Assembly: GCF_014851915.1 (NCBI RefSeq)
Contig: NZ_JACVAP010000004.1
Span: forward strand, 62,001 to 126,000
Origin: Xanthomonas sp. XNM01
GTDB lineage: Bacteria; Pseudomonadota; Gammaproteobacteria; Xanthomonadales; Xanthomonadaceae
Length of the DNA stretch: 64,000 nucleotides
Reading direction: 5' to 3'
Shown: piece after piece, positions 17,312 through 25,860 of the stretch
Position numbering within the stretch: position 1 is the first letter of the stretch
How the letters are laid out: every line of letters starts with the position of its first letter
The notes under the pieces: generated by a model
The model's database searches: none
Seen by the model: only the letters and a program-made list of their open reading frames with translations
What the model was told of the DNA's origin: nothing
Position numbers and translations under genes: made by a program

Positions 17312-17446
17312 ATGAACGCTCCGATCGGACAGGACCAGGACCTCGCGCGTCGCCGCCGCAGCGTGCGCCGCACCGCGCTGGCGTTCGGCCTGATCGCGCT
17401 GTCGATCTACGTGGCCTTCATCCTGTCCGGCGTGATCGGTCGATGA
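17312..17446 (+). CDS. 44-aa cytochrome oxidase small assembly protein
   Basis: A short gene from ATG 17312 to TGA 17446. A basic cytoplasmic stretch ([11 protein letters not shown]) is followed by one membrane helix ([20 protein letters not shown]). A GGGAGAAG ribosome site precedes the ATG, and the stop overlaps the ctaG start as ATGA. Small single-helix proteins at this position, between subunit I and CtaG, are known in proteobacterial oxidase operons. The size, topology and translational coupling support a real gene. Confidence 0.85.
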   Translation: MNAPIGQDQDLARRRRSVRRTALAFGLIALSIYVAFILSGVIGR

Positions 17447-18039
17447 GCGGGCAGCCGGCACCGGCTAGGCGCAGCGCGGGCCTGCTCAAGCTGGGCCTGG
17501 TCGCGCTGGGCGCGTTCGCCTTCACCTTCTCGCTGGTGCCGCTGTACCGCATCGCCTGCGAGAAGGTGTTCGGGATCCGGCTGGAGCAGGGCCCGGGCCA
17601 GGTGCGCAACGCGTCGGCGGCCGCTGGCGAGCGCCCGTCGCGCACGGTCACCGTGCAGTTCGATGGCGGCGTGAATTCCAAGCTGCCGTGGGCGTTCGAG
17701 CCCGAGCAGCTGACCATGCAGGTCGTGCCGGGCGAGCTCAACGAGGCGCTGTACTTCGCCCGCAACGACGGCAGCGGGCCGGTGGTCGGCAGCGCGGTGC
17801 CCTCGGTGGCGCCGGCGCGCGCCTCGGGCTATTTCACCAAGACGGAGTGCTTCTGCTTCACCGCGCAGACACTGCAGCCCGGCGAGAGTCGGGACATGCC
17901 CGTGCGCTTCATCGTCGATCCGGACCTGCCGGCCGACGTGAAGACCATCACCCTGTCGTATACCTTCTTCAAGAACGAGGCCATGAGCGCGCAACTGGTC
18001 GCGCCCAAGGCCGCCAACACGCCGCACGCGGCGCCCTGA
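17443..18039 (+). CDS. ctaG: Cytochrome c oxidase assembly protein CtaG/Cox11
   Basis: A 198-aa copper chaperone that delivers copper to the CuB site of subunit I. It has a short cytoplasmic N-terminus, one membrane helix (about residues 15-33, [18 protein letters not shown]) and a periplasmic beta domain with the copper-binding CFCF motif in [10 protein letters not shown]. The start overlaps the stop of the 44-aa gene. Length and motif are as usual for the family. Confidence 0.93.
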   Translation: MSGQPAPARRSAGLLKLGLVALGAFAFTFSLVPLYRIACEKVFGIRLEQGPGQVRNASAAAGERPSRTVTVQFDGGVNSKLPWAFEPEQLTMQVVPGELNEALYFARNDGSGPVVGSAVPSVAPARASGYFTKTECFCFTAQTLQPGESRDMPVRFIVDPDLPADVKTITLSYTFFKNEAMSAQLVAPKAANTPHAAP

Positions 18040-18057
18040 CCGACGACGGAATCCGCC

Positions 18058-18942
18058 ATGGCCCATACCCAGCCGACATCGCACGACGCCGACATCTACT
18101 TCGTGCCGACGCGCAGCAAGGCGCCGATCCTCGCCTCGATCTCGCTGTTCACGATGATGCTCGGTGTCGCCACCTGGCTCAACGACATCGGCTGGGGCAA
18201 GTGGATGTTCTTCGCCGGCGTGGCGATGATGCTCGCCGTGCTGTTCTACTGGTTCGCCGAGGTCATCCGCGAATCGCAGGCCGGCCACTACAACCGCCAG
18301 GTCGACGTGTCGTTCCGGATGGGGATGATCTGGTTCATCTTCTCCGAGGTGATGTTCTTCGGCGCCTTCTTCGGCGCGCTGTTCTACACCCGCCAGTTCG
18401 CGCTGCCGTGGCTGGGCGGCGAAGGCGACGGCGTGATGACCAACGCGCTGCTGTGGGACGGCTTCAGTTCGGCCTGGCCGAGCGCCGGCCCGGGCCAGGT
18501 CGGCGGCCAGTTTCAGACCATCCCGGCCTGGGGCCTGCCGCTGCTGAACACGCTGATCCTGCTGACCTCGGGCGTGACCCTGACCATCGCCCATCACGCG
18601 ATGAAGGCCAACAACCGTCGCCAGATCCTGCTGTGGCTGGGCCTGACCGTGGTGCTGGGCCTGATCTTCCTGTTCTTCCAGGCCGAGGAGTACGTACACG
18701 CGTACCGCGACCTCAACCTGACCCTGGGCTCGGGCATCTACGGCTCGACCTTCTTCATGCTCACCGGCTTCCACGGCGTGCACGTGCTGCTGGGCACGAT
18801 CATGCTGGCGGTGATGTGGCTGCGTGTGGCGCGCGGCCATTTCACCGCGGACAACCACTTCGCGTTCGAGGCCTCTGCCTGGTACTGGCACTTCGTGGAC
18901 GTGGTCTGGCTGGGCCTGTTCCTGTTCGTCTACGTGCTCTGA
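18058..18942 (+). CDS. ctaE: Cytochrome c oxidase subunit III
   Basis: A 294-aa polytopic subunit of the aa3 oxidase with seven expected helices. Family features include WFIFSEVMFFGAFFGALFY, GFHGVHVLLGTIML and AWYWHFVDVVWLGLF near the C-terminus. It lacks redox centres and stabilises subunit I. It follows ctaG by 18 bases. Two strong GC hairpins lie just beyond its stop, before the convergent twin-helix gene. Confidence 0.95.
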   Translation: MAHTQPTSHDADIYFVPTRSKAPILASISLFTMMLGVATWLNDIGWGKWMFFAGVAMMLAVLFYWFAEVIRESQAGHYNRQVDVSFRMGMIWFIFSEVMFFGAFFGALFYTRQFALPWLGGEGDGVMTNALLWDGFSSAWPSAGPGQVGGQFQTIPAWGLPLLNTLILLTSGVTLTIAHHAMKANNRRQILLWLGLTVVLGLIFLFFQAEEYVHAYRDLNLTLGSGIYGSTFFMLTGFHGVHVLLGTIMLAVMWLRVARGHFTADNHFAFEASAWYWHFVDVVWLGLFLFVYVL

Positions 18943-18970
18943 GGCGAACGTCCGGAGATGCACCGGACCG

Positions 18971-19030
18971 GCAGCGCGCGGACGCGCGCTGCATGCACCG
19001 CACCACTGCCGGGCGCCCTCGTGGCGCCCG
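18971..19030. terminator. Two GC hairpins in the ctaE / DUF2909 convergent gap
   Basis: GCAGCGCGCG (18971-18980) is followed after GA by its exact complement CGCGCGCTGC (18983-18992). Next, CGGGCGCC (19010-19017) pairs with GGCGCCCG (19023-19030). They lie between converging genes, so either could stop transcription from both sides. Neither has a T-run. Confidence 0.45.
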
Positions 19031-19059
19031 CGCCGTTCAGGGGCCTGGTGCGATACCGG

Positions 19060-19278
19060 TCAGCGACCCACGCCGTGCGGCTGGATCACGCCGGTCCAGA
19101 TGCCCAGGATGACCAGCAGGATCAACCCGACCGACAGCGCGATGCGGCGGGTCAGCGCATTGACGGTGCGCTTGCTCTGGCCGCGGTCGACCAGCATGTA
19201 ATACAGCGCGGTACCGAGGTTCCACAGGATGACGATCAGGAACGCGACAACCAGCAGGGTCTTCAGCGAATCGTTCAC
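19060..19278 (-). CDS. Twin-transmembrane protein (DUF2909-like)
   Basis: A 72-aa protein from GTG at 19278 with two membrane helices (about residues 5-28 and 45-66) joined by a short basic loop, DRGQSKRTVNALTRR. Proteins of this layout (DUF2909) recur inside cytochrome oxidase clusters of Gammaproteobacteria, opposite to the surf1 gene; their function is unknown. It is divergent from surf1, which starts 58 bases away, so the two may share regulation. Confidence 0.75.
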   Translation of the reverse strand: MNDSLKTLLVVAFLIVILWNLGTALYYMLVDRGQSKRTVNALTRRIALSVGLILLVILGIWTGVIQPHGVGR

Positions 19279-19335
19279 GGCGATGGTCTCGGTGGATGCG
19301 GTGCGCCACGCATTATTGCAGGCGGAGGCGCAGGC

Positions 19336-20046
19336 GTGAGTCGACGCATGCCGCTGTGGCTGGGCGCCGTGCTGGCGCTGGTGGTGGCCGGCGTGTTCGC
19401 CGCGCTCGGGTTCTGGCAGCTGGACCGGATGCAGCTGAAAGCGTCGATGCTCGCATCGGTGGAACAGGTGCTGGCCGGGCGCGAGGAGCAGCCGCTGCAG
19501 ATCGCCACCAGCGCGCAGCCCGGCTACGCCTGGGCGGCCGGCGAGGGCCGCTTCCTGCCCGTGCCGGCGGTGCTGCTGGACAACCAGAACCACGGCGGGC
19601 GCGCGGGCGTGCGTGCCTACCGCGTATTCCAGCCTGACGATGGCGGGACGCCGCTGCTGGTCGAACTCGGCTGGCTGCCGCTGCCGGGCGACCGGACGCT
19701 GCCGCAGATCGAGCTGCCCGGCGTCGATACCGTCGCCGGCCTGCTGCTGCCGCCACCGTCGCCTGGTCTGGTGGCGACCGTGCTGGAGCGCGACGACGCG
19801 CGCGTGCTGACCACGGTGCTCGACGTGCCCGCGCTGGCGCAGGCGCTGCAGCTGCCGGCGCTGGCGCCGCGCGTGCTGCGCCTGGATCCGGCTCTGCCGC
19901 TTGGCTATGCGCGCGATCTGGAGCTGCTGCCGAACACCCTCACGCCCGAGCGCCACCTGGGCTACGCCGTGCAGTGGTTCGCGCTGGCCGCGGCGGTGCT
20001 GCTGGTCGCGCTGATCACCGCGCTGCGCAGCCGACGCCGGCGCTGA
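19336..20046 (+). CDS. SURF1-family oxidase assembly protein
   Basis: A 236-aa protein with two terminal membrane helices (about residues 8-28 and 207-227) and a periplasmic loop, the standard SURF1 topology. The N-terminal FWQLDRMQLK and the C-terminal GYAVQWFALAA motifs are family marks. SURF1 helps insert heme a into subunit I. The GTG at 19336 follows GGAGG with 7-base spacing. Confidence 0.88.
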   Translation: MSRRMPLWLGAVLALVVAGVFAALGFWQLDRMQLKASMLASVEQVLAGREEQPLQIATSAQPGYAWAAGEGRFLPVPAVLLDNQNHGGRAGVRAYRVFQPDDGGTPLLVELGWLPLPGDRTLPQIELPGVDTVAGLLLPPPSPGLVATVLERDDARVLTTVLDVPALAQALQLPALAPRVLRLDPALPLGYARDLELLPNTLTPERHLGYAVQWFALAAAVLLVALITALRSRRRR

Positions 20047-20073
20047 GCGCCCACCCGTGCGAAAATCCACGCC

Positions 20074-20646
20074 ATGACCGTTCCCGCTTCCGACGCCGCC
20101 CGCACCCGACGCGGGCGCCTGATGCTGATCGCGCTGTTCGTCCTGTTCTTCGGTTCGGCGTTCGGCGCAGGGATCCTGCGTTTCACCGGCTGGATGCCGG
20201 CCGGGCTGAAGAACCACGGCCAGCTGCTGCAGCCGCCGGTCGACCTGCGCGCCACCCCGCTGCAGCTGGCCGATGGCCGGGCCTACGAGTGGAATCCCGG
20301 TGCGCGCATCTGGCGCATCCTGGCCGCGCCGCCAGCCAGCTGCGCCGCCGACTGCGACGCGCTGCTGGTCGAGCTGGACAAGGTCTGGCAGCTGTTCGGC
20401 CACAACGCCGACCAGGTCGAGATCCTGTGGCTGGGAGCGCTGCCGGCCGATGCCCCGGCGCTGTCCGAACTGCGCGTGCTGCGCGACGACGCCGACCTGC
20501 GCGCGCGGCTGCCGGATGCGGCCGATCCGGCCGGCGTGCCGGTCTACGTGATCGATCCCAACGGCTTCGTGATCCTGCGCTACCCGCCGCATGCCGATCC
20601 GGCCGGCCTGCGCGCCGACGTGGCCAAACTGCTGAAGTTGAAGTGA
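20074..20646 (+). CDS. SCO-like thioredoxin-fold membrane protein of the oxidase cluster
   Basis: A 190-aa protein with one N-terminal helix (about residues 16-36) and a periplasmic domain. It carries a CxxxC pair, CAADC, at the position where SCO copper chaperones hold theirs, and a late VYVIDPNGFVILRYPP strand typical of the SCO/thioredoxin fold. It sits between surf1 and ctaA. Overall similarity to SCO is weak, and the distal His of SCO proteins is not obvious. A CuA-site metallation or thiol-reductase role is inferred. Confidence 0.65.
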   Translation: MTVPASDAARTRRGRLMLIALFVLFFGSAFGAGILRFTGWMPAGLKNHGQLLQPPVDLRATPLQLADGRAYEWNPGARIWRILAAPPASCAADCDALLVELDKVWQLFGHNADQVEILWLGALPADAPALSELRVLRDDADLRARLPDAADPAGVPVYVIDPNGFVILRYPPHADPAGLRADVAKLLKLK

Positions 20647-20659
20647 GAGCGCCGTACCG

Positions 20660-21847
20660 ATGAACGTGATCGCCCGCCCCGCGCTGGTGCGCAGCTTCCA
20701 TCGCATCGCCTGGCTGGCGGTGATCCTCACCGCCTGCGTGGTCGTGTTCGGCGCGTTCGTGCGCCTGTCCGATGCCGGCCTGAGCTGCCCCGACTGGCCG
20801 ACCTGCTACGGCCGCGCGACCTGGCCGTCGCAGGTACAGGAGGCCGCCGCGCATGCGGCCAGCGAGATCCGTCCGTTCGAGGACCACAAGGCGTGGCGCG
20901 AGCAGGTCCACCGCCACCTGGCCGCCACGCTCGGCGTGCTGGTACTGCTGCTGGCGCTGCTGGCCGCGCGCAAACGACGTTTCGGCATCGGGCTGATCCT
21001 CGGCGCCTCGGCGCTGGTGGCCGCGGCGATCCCGGCCTACATGCAGGGCCGGATCGGGCTGGCGTTCGCGCTTGCCGGTGCCGGCGAGGCGATCCTGCTG
21101 CTGGCCGCGCTGCGCTGGTCGAACATCGACCTGGCCCGCGCCGGCGCGCTGACCCTGGCGGTCATCGTGTTCCAGGCGCTGCTCGGCAAGTGGACGGTGA
21201 CCCTGCTGCTGAAGCCGGTCATCGTGATGGGCCATCTGCTCGGCGGCATGACCACGTTCTCGCTGCTGGTGTGGATGGCATGGCGTGCGACCCACCTGCC
21301 GATCCACCTGGCCGACGCGCGCGTGCTGCGGCGCTGGCTGGTCGGCGGCCTGGCGGTGGTCGGCGTGCAGATCGCGCTGGGCGGCTGGGTCAGCGCCAAC
21401 TACGCCGCGCTCGCCTGCGGCGCCGGCGGCTGGGTGACCGAGCAGCACCACTACTTCGATTTCCCGCAATGCGTGGGCCAGTGGTGGCCACAGGGCGACT
21501 TCCGCGAGGGCTTCGTGCTGTGGCGCGGGCTGGGCGTGGATTACGAAGGGGGCGTGCTCGACGGCGCGGCGCGGGTCGCGATCCAGATGGCGCACCGGCT
21601 GATGGCGGTGGCGGTGCTGGTGTACGTGCTGTGGCTGTCGCTGCGCCTGTTCCGCACCCCGGGCATGCGCGGCTGGGCGGCGATGCTGGGCGTGCTGGTG
21701 CTGGCCCAGGCCACGCTCGGCATCCTCAACGTGAAGCTGGCGCTGCCGCTGTCGGTCGCGGTGATGCACAACGCAGGCGCCGCCGCGCTGCTGTTCGTGC
21801 TGGTCTCGCTGCTGGCGCGGCTGAAGGAACCCGGGAACGTCGCATGA
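20660..21847 (+). CDS. ctaA: Heme A synthase (CtaA/COX15)
   Basis: A 395-aa membrane enzyme that oxidises the heme O C8 methyl to a formyl group. It has the opening [21 protein letters not shown], heme-binding His in [13 protein letters not shown] and MGHLLGGM, and a late [10 protein letters not shown] His. A periplasmic loop with two Cys (AALACGAGG and FPQCVGQ) could form the conserved disulfide. The stop overlaps the ctaB ATG (ATGA), so heme O and heme A synthesis are coupled. Confidence 0.93.
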   Translation: MNVIARPALVRSFHRIAWLAVILTACVVVFGAFVRLSDAGLSCPDWPTCYGRATWPSQVQEAAAHAASEIRPFEDHKAWREQVHRHLAATLGVLVLLLALLAARKRRFGIGLILGASALVAAAIPAYMQGRIGLAFALAGAGEAILLLAALRWSNIDLARAGALTLAVIVFQALLGKWTVTLLLKPVIVMGHLLGGMTTFSLLVWMAWRATHLPIHLADARVLRRWLVGGLAVVGVQIALGGWVSANYAALACGAGGWVTEQHHYFDFPQCVGQWWPQGDFREGFVLWRGLGVDYEGGVLDGAARVAIQMAHRLMAVAVLVYVLWLSLRLFRTPGMRGWAAMLGVLVLAQATLGILNVKLALPLSVAVMHNAGAAALLFVLVSLLARLKEPGNVA

Positions 21848-22740
21848 GCGCCACTCCACTCTGGCGCGAATACCTCGAGCTGACCAAGCCGCGCGTGGTC
21901 GCGCTGCTGGTGTTCACCGCCCTGGTCGGCATGTTCCTCGCGGTACCCGGCCTGCCGCCGCTGAAGGAAAGCGTGTTCGGCCTGCTCGGCATCTGGCTGG
22001 CGGCCTCGTCGGCGGCCGCGATCAACCATCTGATCGACCAGCGCATCGACCGGGTGATGGCGCGTACCGCGCACCGGCCGCTGGCCACCGGTGCGCTGCG
22101 TCCGGTGCAGGTGCTGGTGTTCGCGCTGGTGCTCGGCGCGCTGTCGATGCTGCTGCTGGTCACGCTGGTGAACCTGGTCACCGCGCTGCTGACCTTCGCC
22201 TCGCTGATCGGCTATGCGGTGATCTACACCGGCTGGCTCAAGCGCGCCACGCCGCAGAACATCGTGATCGGCGGCGTCGCCGGCGCCGCGCCGCCGCTGC
22301 TGGGCTGGGCCGCGGTCACCGACATGCAGGGCCCGTGGGACTGGCAGCATGCGCTGCTGCTGGTGCTGATCATCTTCGTGTGGACGCCGCCGCATTTCTG
22401 GGCGCTGGCGATCTTCCGCCGCGAGGATTATGCGCGCGCGCTGATCCCGATGCTGCCGGTGACCTATGGCGTCACCTACACGCGCTGGCAGATCCTGTTC
22501 TACACGGTGCTGCTGGTCGAGGTGACGATCCTGCCGGTGGTGTTCGGCATGAGCGGCTTCTTCTACCTCGGTGGCGCGCTGGTGCTGGGCAGCGTGTTCC
22601 TCTGGTACGCCTGGCGGCTGCTCGACCCGCCGGACGAGTTCTTCGCGATGCGGGTGTTCAACTACTCCATCGTCTACCTGATGGCGCTGTTCGCGTTCCT
22701 GCTGGTCGACCACTGGCTGCCGCTGGTGCTGGGTGGCTGA
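21844..22740 (+). CDS. ctaB: Protoheme IX farnesyltransferase (heme O synthase)
   Basis: A 298-aa UbiA-type prenyltransferase with about nine helices that adds farnesyl to heme B to make heme O. The Asp-rich motif [20 protein letters not shown] and the second motif around [17 protein letters not shown] are intact. It is coupled to ctaA by a 4-base overlap and closes the oxidase cluster; 70 bases later a ChaN-like gene begins on the same strand. Confidence 0.95.
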   Translation: MSATPLWREYLELTKPRVVALLVFTALVGMFLAVPGLPPLKESVFGLLGIWLAASSAAAINHLIDQRIDRVMARTAHRPLATGALRPVQVLVFALVLGALSMLLLVTLVNLVTALLTFASLIGYAVIYTGWLKRATPQNIVIGGVAGAAPPLLGWAAVTDMQGPWDWQHALLLVLIIFVWTPPHFWALAIFRREDYARALIPMLPVTYGVTYTRWQILFYTVLLVEVTILPVVFGMSGFFYLGGALVLGSVFLWYAWRLLDPPDEFFAMRVFNYSIVYLMALFAFLLVDHWLPLVLGG

Positions 22741-22810
22741 TGGCGTACGCCGGGCGTTGAAGCCGGGCTGACGGATCGATCAGCGTTTCGCTTTTCACGG
22801 AGGATGCGAC

Positions 22811-23647
22811 ATGTGGCGATGGATGGCCGCGATGACCGTGCTGCTGGTCTGTGCCTGGCCGGCGAGGGCGGAGCAGGATCCCGTGCATGCCGCAGCCGAC
22901 GAGATGTTCGCCGCGCTCGGCGAGCGGCGCCTGCTGCTGGTCGACGAACTGCACGGCACGCAGGAGGCGCCGCGTCTGGTCGCGGCTGTCGTCGAGCGTT
23001 TGAGTGCTGCCGGGGCGGTGACGCTGGGCATGGAGATCATGGCCGAGGACGCCGAGACGGCGGCCATCGCGCGCTATCTGGACAGCGCCGGCAGCGCCGC
23101 CGACCGTGCCGCGCTCGCGGCCACGCCGTTCTGGGGTATCGCCAGCGAGCGCAATGATGGCCGGCGCACCGAGGATCTGATCGATCTCGTCGATGCCGTG
23201 CGCCGGCTGCGTGCCCAGGGACGCGATGTCACGGTCGTGCCGTTCGATGCGGTCCTCGCGACCTGGCGGCGGGGCGGCAGCGAGGCGCGTGAGGAGGAAA
23301 TGGCGCTGCGGCTGCGTGCCGCGGCTGATGCGATGCCACAAGGCCGCGTGGTCGCGCTGACCGGCAATCTCCACGCGATGCACAGGAAGCGGGATCCTGC
23401 GCAGTCGGGTCTGCCGGAGCCGATAGGTGCGCGTCTGCGTGATCTGGAGCCGTTCTCGGTCAACGTCTCCGCCAGCGATGGCGAGGCATGGAACTGCAGA
23501 GCTGGAAGCTGCGGCCGGTATCCTGCGCGCAGTCGTGACGCCCATGGTCCGATGGACGCCGATGCGCCGTTCCACCATCAGATCGTGCTGCCGCGCTTCA
23601 CTGCTGCACGTCCTGTCGGTGCTGCCGCGCCAATGCAGGAGCATTGA
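22811..23647 (+). CDS. Secreted ChaN-like protein, copy 1
   Basis: A 278-aa protein with a Sec signal (cleavage about after WPARA) and a ChaN/EreA-fold domain. Motifs are LLLVDELHGTQEAP near residue 41, LGMEIMAEDAE near 75, and LTGNLHAMH near 180, which hold the acidic and His residues of this fold. ChaN binds heme dimers and related proteins are putative metal-dependent hydrolases. A conserved W-C...C-G pair near 230 may be a disulfide. It directly follows heme O/A synthesis genes, so a heme-related role is possible but unproven. It is paralogous to the next gene. Confidence 0.7.
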   Translation: MWRWMAAMTVLLVCAWPARAEQDPVHAAADEMFAALGERRLLLVDELHGTQEAPRLVAAVVERLSAAGAVTLGMEIMAEDAETAAIARYLDSAGSAADRAALAATPFWGIASERNDGRRTEDLIDLVDAVRRLRAQGRDVTVVPFDAVLATWRRGGSEAREEEMALRLRAAADAMPQGRVVALTGNLHAMHRKRDPAQSGLPEPIGARLRDLEPFSVNVSASDGEAWNCRAGSCGRYPARSRDAHGPMDADAPFHHQIVLPRFTAARPVGAAAPMQEH

Positions 23648-23744
23648 TCGGTCGGCCAGCCGCACCGGGTGTCCGGTGGCACGCCGTGCAGCCGGCTTGA
23701 AGAAGCCTGCTGCACGCCGCATGACATCGGGACCTCCCGACAGG

Positions 23745-24581
23745 ATGCCCCTGATGCTCCGACGTCTGTTCGCGCTCTGTCTTGCGTCTGCGTGCGTGTT
23801 CCAGGCCGTAGCGGGTGGCTCCGCTGCACGCGCCTCCGCCGTTGACACCCTGGTTGCCGAGGCCGGCAAGCATCGCCTGATCATGCTCGGCGAGATGCAC
23901 GGCACGCGCGAGATTCCGCCGCTGGTCGGCGAGGTCGCCGAGCACCTGAGCCGCGAAGGTCCGCTGCTGCTGGCGCTGGAGATCCATGCCAGCGAGCACG
24001 CATCGCTGCGGGCGTATCTCGACGGCGATGGCAGCGTTGCGCAACGCGACCTGCTGCGCCGCCGCCCGTTCTGGTCGGTGCCGCAGCAGCGCAACGACGG
24101 GCGCCGCAGCGAGGACATGCTCGATCTGGTCGAACGCATGCGACAGCTGCGTGCGCAGGGACGCGATGTGGCGGTTCTGGCCTACGACGTGGCGAACGGG
24201 GGTGGTCCAATCGGTGACTGGCGCGATGACGCGATGGCCGCGCAGCTGCGGCAGGCATTCGGCGCACTGCCGCGCGGGCCGATGCTGGTGCTGACCGGCA
24301 ACGTGCATGCGATGCGCCTGCGCCCGAGCTGGGCGCCGGAGCAGATGCCGGCGCCGATGACCGCCGGTCTGCTCGATCTGCAGCCCGTCTCGATCGAGAT
24401 TGCGGCGGCCTCCGGTGAATTCTGGGCATGTCCGGCCGCTGGTTGCGGGCCGCAGCGCATCGTGGCCGTGCCGTCTGCCGGCGCGTTGCCGGCAGGCGAA
24501 CCGTTCGATTACCGGATCGTGCTGCCGGCCTTCAGCGTTGCCCGGCCGGTAAAGCCGGCTGGCGCCGCGACATCGCCCTGA
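23745..24581 (+). CDS. Secreted ChaN-like protein, copy 2
   Basis: A 278-aa protein with the same length and motif order as its upstream neighbour: LIMLGEMHGTREIP, LALEIHASEHAS, RNDGRRSEDMLDLV, LTGNVHAMR and W-C...CG. It has its own signal sequence (after the basic LRR, ending near SAARA). The two share the RNDGRR and RLRAQGRDV-type blocks but are otherwise clearly diverged, so the duplication is old. The ATG at 23745 is preferred; ATG 23754 and an ATG at 23721 are alternatives. A 12-base-stem hairpin follows the stop. Confidence 0.7.
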   Translation: MPLMLRRLFALCLASACVFQAVAGGSAARASAVDTLVAEAGKHRLIMLGEMHGTREIPPLVGEVAEHLSREGPLLLALEIHASEHASLRAYLDGDGSVAQRDLLRRRPFWSVPQQRNDGRRSEDMLDLVERMRQLRAQGRDVAVLAYDVANGGGPIGDWRDDAMAAQLRQAFGALPRGPMLVLTGNVHAMRLRPSWAPEQMPAPMTAGLLDLQPVSIEIAAASGEFWACPAAGCGPQRIVAVPSAGALPAGEPFDYRIVLPAFSVARPVKPAGAATSP

Positions 24582-24605
24582 AGCGACATCGCGACGACGG
24601 CGGAT

Positions 24606-24634
24606 GCCGGTGCCGCCGTGGTGGCGGCACCGGC
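24606..24634. terminator. Strong hairpin between the convergent ChaN-like and terC genes
   Basis: GCCGGTGCCGCC (24606-24617) pairs perfectly with GGCGGCACCGGC (24623-24634) around GTGGT. The 12-base stem lies between two stop codons on opposite strands, so it probably limits transcription in both directions. A T-run is absent. Confidence 0.6.
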
Positions 24635-24641
24635 TGCAGCC

Positions 24642-25373
24642 TCAGCCTGCCGCAGTGCTGCGCTGGTTCTCGCGTCGGCGGATCCACAGGTTGATCATCT
24701 CGACGAAGACCGAGAAGGCCATCGCCGCGTAGATGTAACCCTTGGAGATGTGCTGGCCGAAGCCGTCGGCGATCAGCACCAGACCGATCATGATCAGGAA
24801 GCTCAGGGCCAGGATCTTGACCGTCGGGTGGCGCTCGACGAAGCGGCTGATCGGGCCGGCGAAGACCAGCATGAACACGATCGAGATCAGGATCGCGGTG
24901 ACCATCACCCAGCGCTCGTCGACCATGCCGACCGCGGTGATGATCGAGTCCAGCGAGAACACGATGTCCAGCACCATGATCTGCGCCAGCACGCCGGCGA
25001 ACGAGGTCGCCGCGTGCTTGACCACGCTCTCCTCGCCACCACCCTCGATCTTCTGGTGGATTTCGTGGGTGGCCTTGCCGATCAGGAACAGGCCGCCGCC
25101 GATCAGGATCAGGTCGCGCCAGGAGAATGTGTGCCCGAACACCTCGAACAGCGGTGCGGTCAGCCCGACGATCCAGGCGATCGCGAACAGCAGGCCCAGG
25201 CGGCTGATCGCGGCCAGGGCGATGCCGAGCTTGCGCGCCTTGTCGCGCTGGTGCGGCGGCAGCTTGCCGGCCAGGATCGAGATGAAAATGATGTTGTCGA
25301 TGCCGAGCACCAGTTCCAGCGCGGTCAGCGTGGCCAGGGCGATCAGGATCTCGGGGGTGAACAGGGATTCCAT
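24642..25373 (-). CDS. TerC-family membrane protein, probable manganese exporter
   Basis: A 243-aa protein with about seven membrane helices. Conserved acidic motifs of TerC/Alx proteins are present: LELVLGIDNIIF near residue 19 and MVLDIVFSLDSIITAVGM near 130, with Asp in mid-membrane. Members such as Alx export Mn2+, and TerC proteins also help metallate exoenzymes. It lies 91 bases downstream of the zinc-ribbon gene on the same strand, behind a yybP-ykoY-type riboswitch, which supports Mn2+-induced expression. Confidence 0.85.
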   Translation of the reverse strand: MESLFTPEILIALATLTALELVLGIDNIIFISILAGKLPPHQRDKARKLGIALAAISRLGLLFAIAWIVGLTAPLFEVFGHTFSWRDLILIGGGLFLIGKATHEIHQKIEGGGEESVVKHAATSFAGVLAQIMVLDIVFSLDSIITAVGMVDERWVMVTAILISIVFMLVFAGPISRFVERHPTVKILALSFLIMIGLVLIADGFGQHISKGYIYAAMAFSVFVEMINLWIRRRENQRSTAAG

Positions 25374-25464
25374 CGAGGGGCTCTTGGAGAGAGGGCAGTG
25401 GGGTGCGCGCCGCCAGCGTGCGGCTGCACGCCGGGACGGGTCGTGAAAGAGGGAACGCCTGGGC

Positions 25465-25800
25465 TCAGAAGTCGAACAGTTCGTTCAACAGCGACTTCTT
25501 TTTGCGCTTGTGGCCGTAGCCATAGCCATCCTGGTAGCCGTGCTTGCCGCGCTCGCGGTATTCGTCGCGATAGCCGTCGCGGTGGGCGGGCTGTGGGGGA
25601 TAGGCCTGGTGCGCGTGGGGCTGTGGCGGAGGCGGCGGCTGTGGCGCGGACGGCTGCAGATCGGCCTCGGCGCGCTCGATCAGGCGATCCAGTTCACCGC
25701 GGTCGAGCCAGATGCCGCGGCACTGGGGGCAGTAGTCGATCTCGATGCCCTGGCGTTCGGTCATGGCCAGGGTGACGGTCTTGCAGGCGGGGCAATGCAT
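25465..25800 (-). CDS. Zinc-ribbon (zf-TFIIB type) protein
   Basis: A 111-aa protein with a compact N-terminal zinc ribbon: CPAC at residues 3-6 and CPQC near 24-27, followed by RGIWLDRGELDRL, the hallmark of the zf-TFIIB family. A Pro/His/Tyr/Gly-rich linker (about 50-95) leads to a basic KRKKKSLLNELFDF end. Function is unknown. It is the first gene after the manganese riboswitch and precedes terC, so it probably belongs to the Mn response. The ATG at 25800 is chosen because the motif begins at once; the ATG 12 codons upstream would lie in the leader hairpin. Confidence 0.8.
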   Translation of the reverse strand: MHCPACKTVTLAMTERQGIEIDYCPQCRGIWLDRGELDRLIERAEADLQPSAPQPPPPPQPHAHQAYPPQPAHRDGYRDEYRERGKHGYQDGYGYGHKRKKKSLLNELFDF

Positions 25801-25805
25801 GTGGG

Positions 25806-25831
25806 GTGGCCTCGGATGCTGCGGGGGCCAC
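25806..25831 (-). promoter_or_regulatory. Hairpin covering the ribosome site of the zinc-ribbon gene
   Basis: On the minus strand GTGGCC (25826-25831) pairs perfectly with GGCCAC (25806-25811), six bases before the ATG at 25800. The probable ribosome site GAGG overlaps the second arm. Located between the riboswitch and the start codon, it is a plausible expression platform acting on translation. Confidence 0.45.
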
Positions 25832-25860
25832 GGCAAATCTGCATCGAATGAAGCGGACGC

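Noticed and set aside
24642-25464. A second riboswitch directly in front of terC
   Set aside because: The 91-base gap before terC lacks the conserved blocks. The aptamer is upstream of the zinc-ribbon gene instead.
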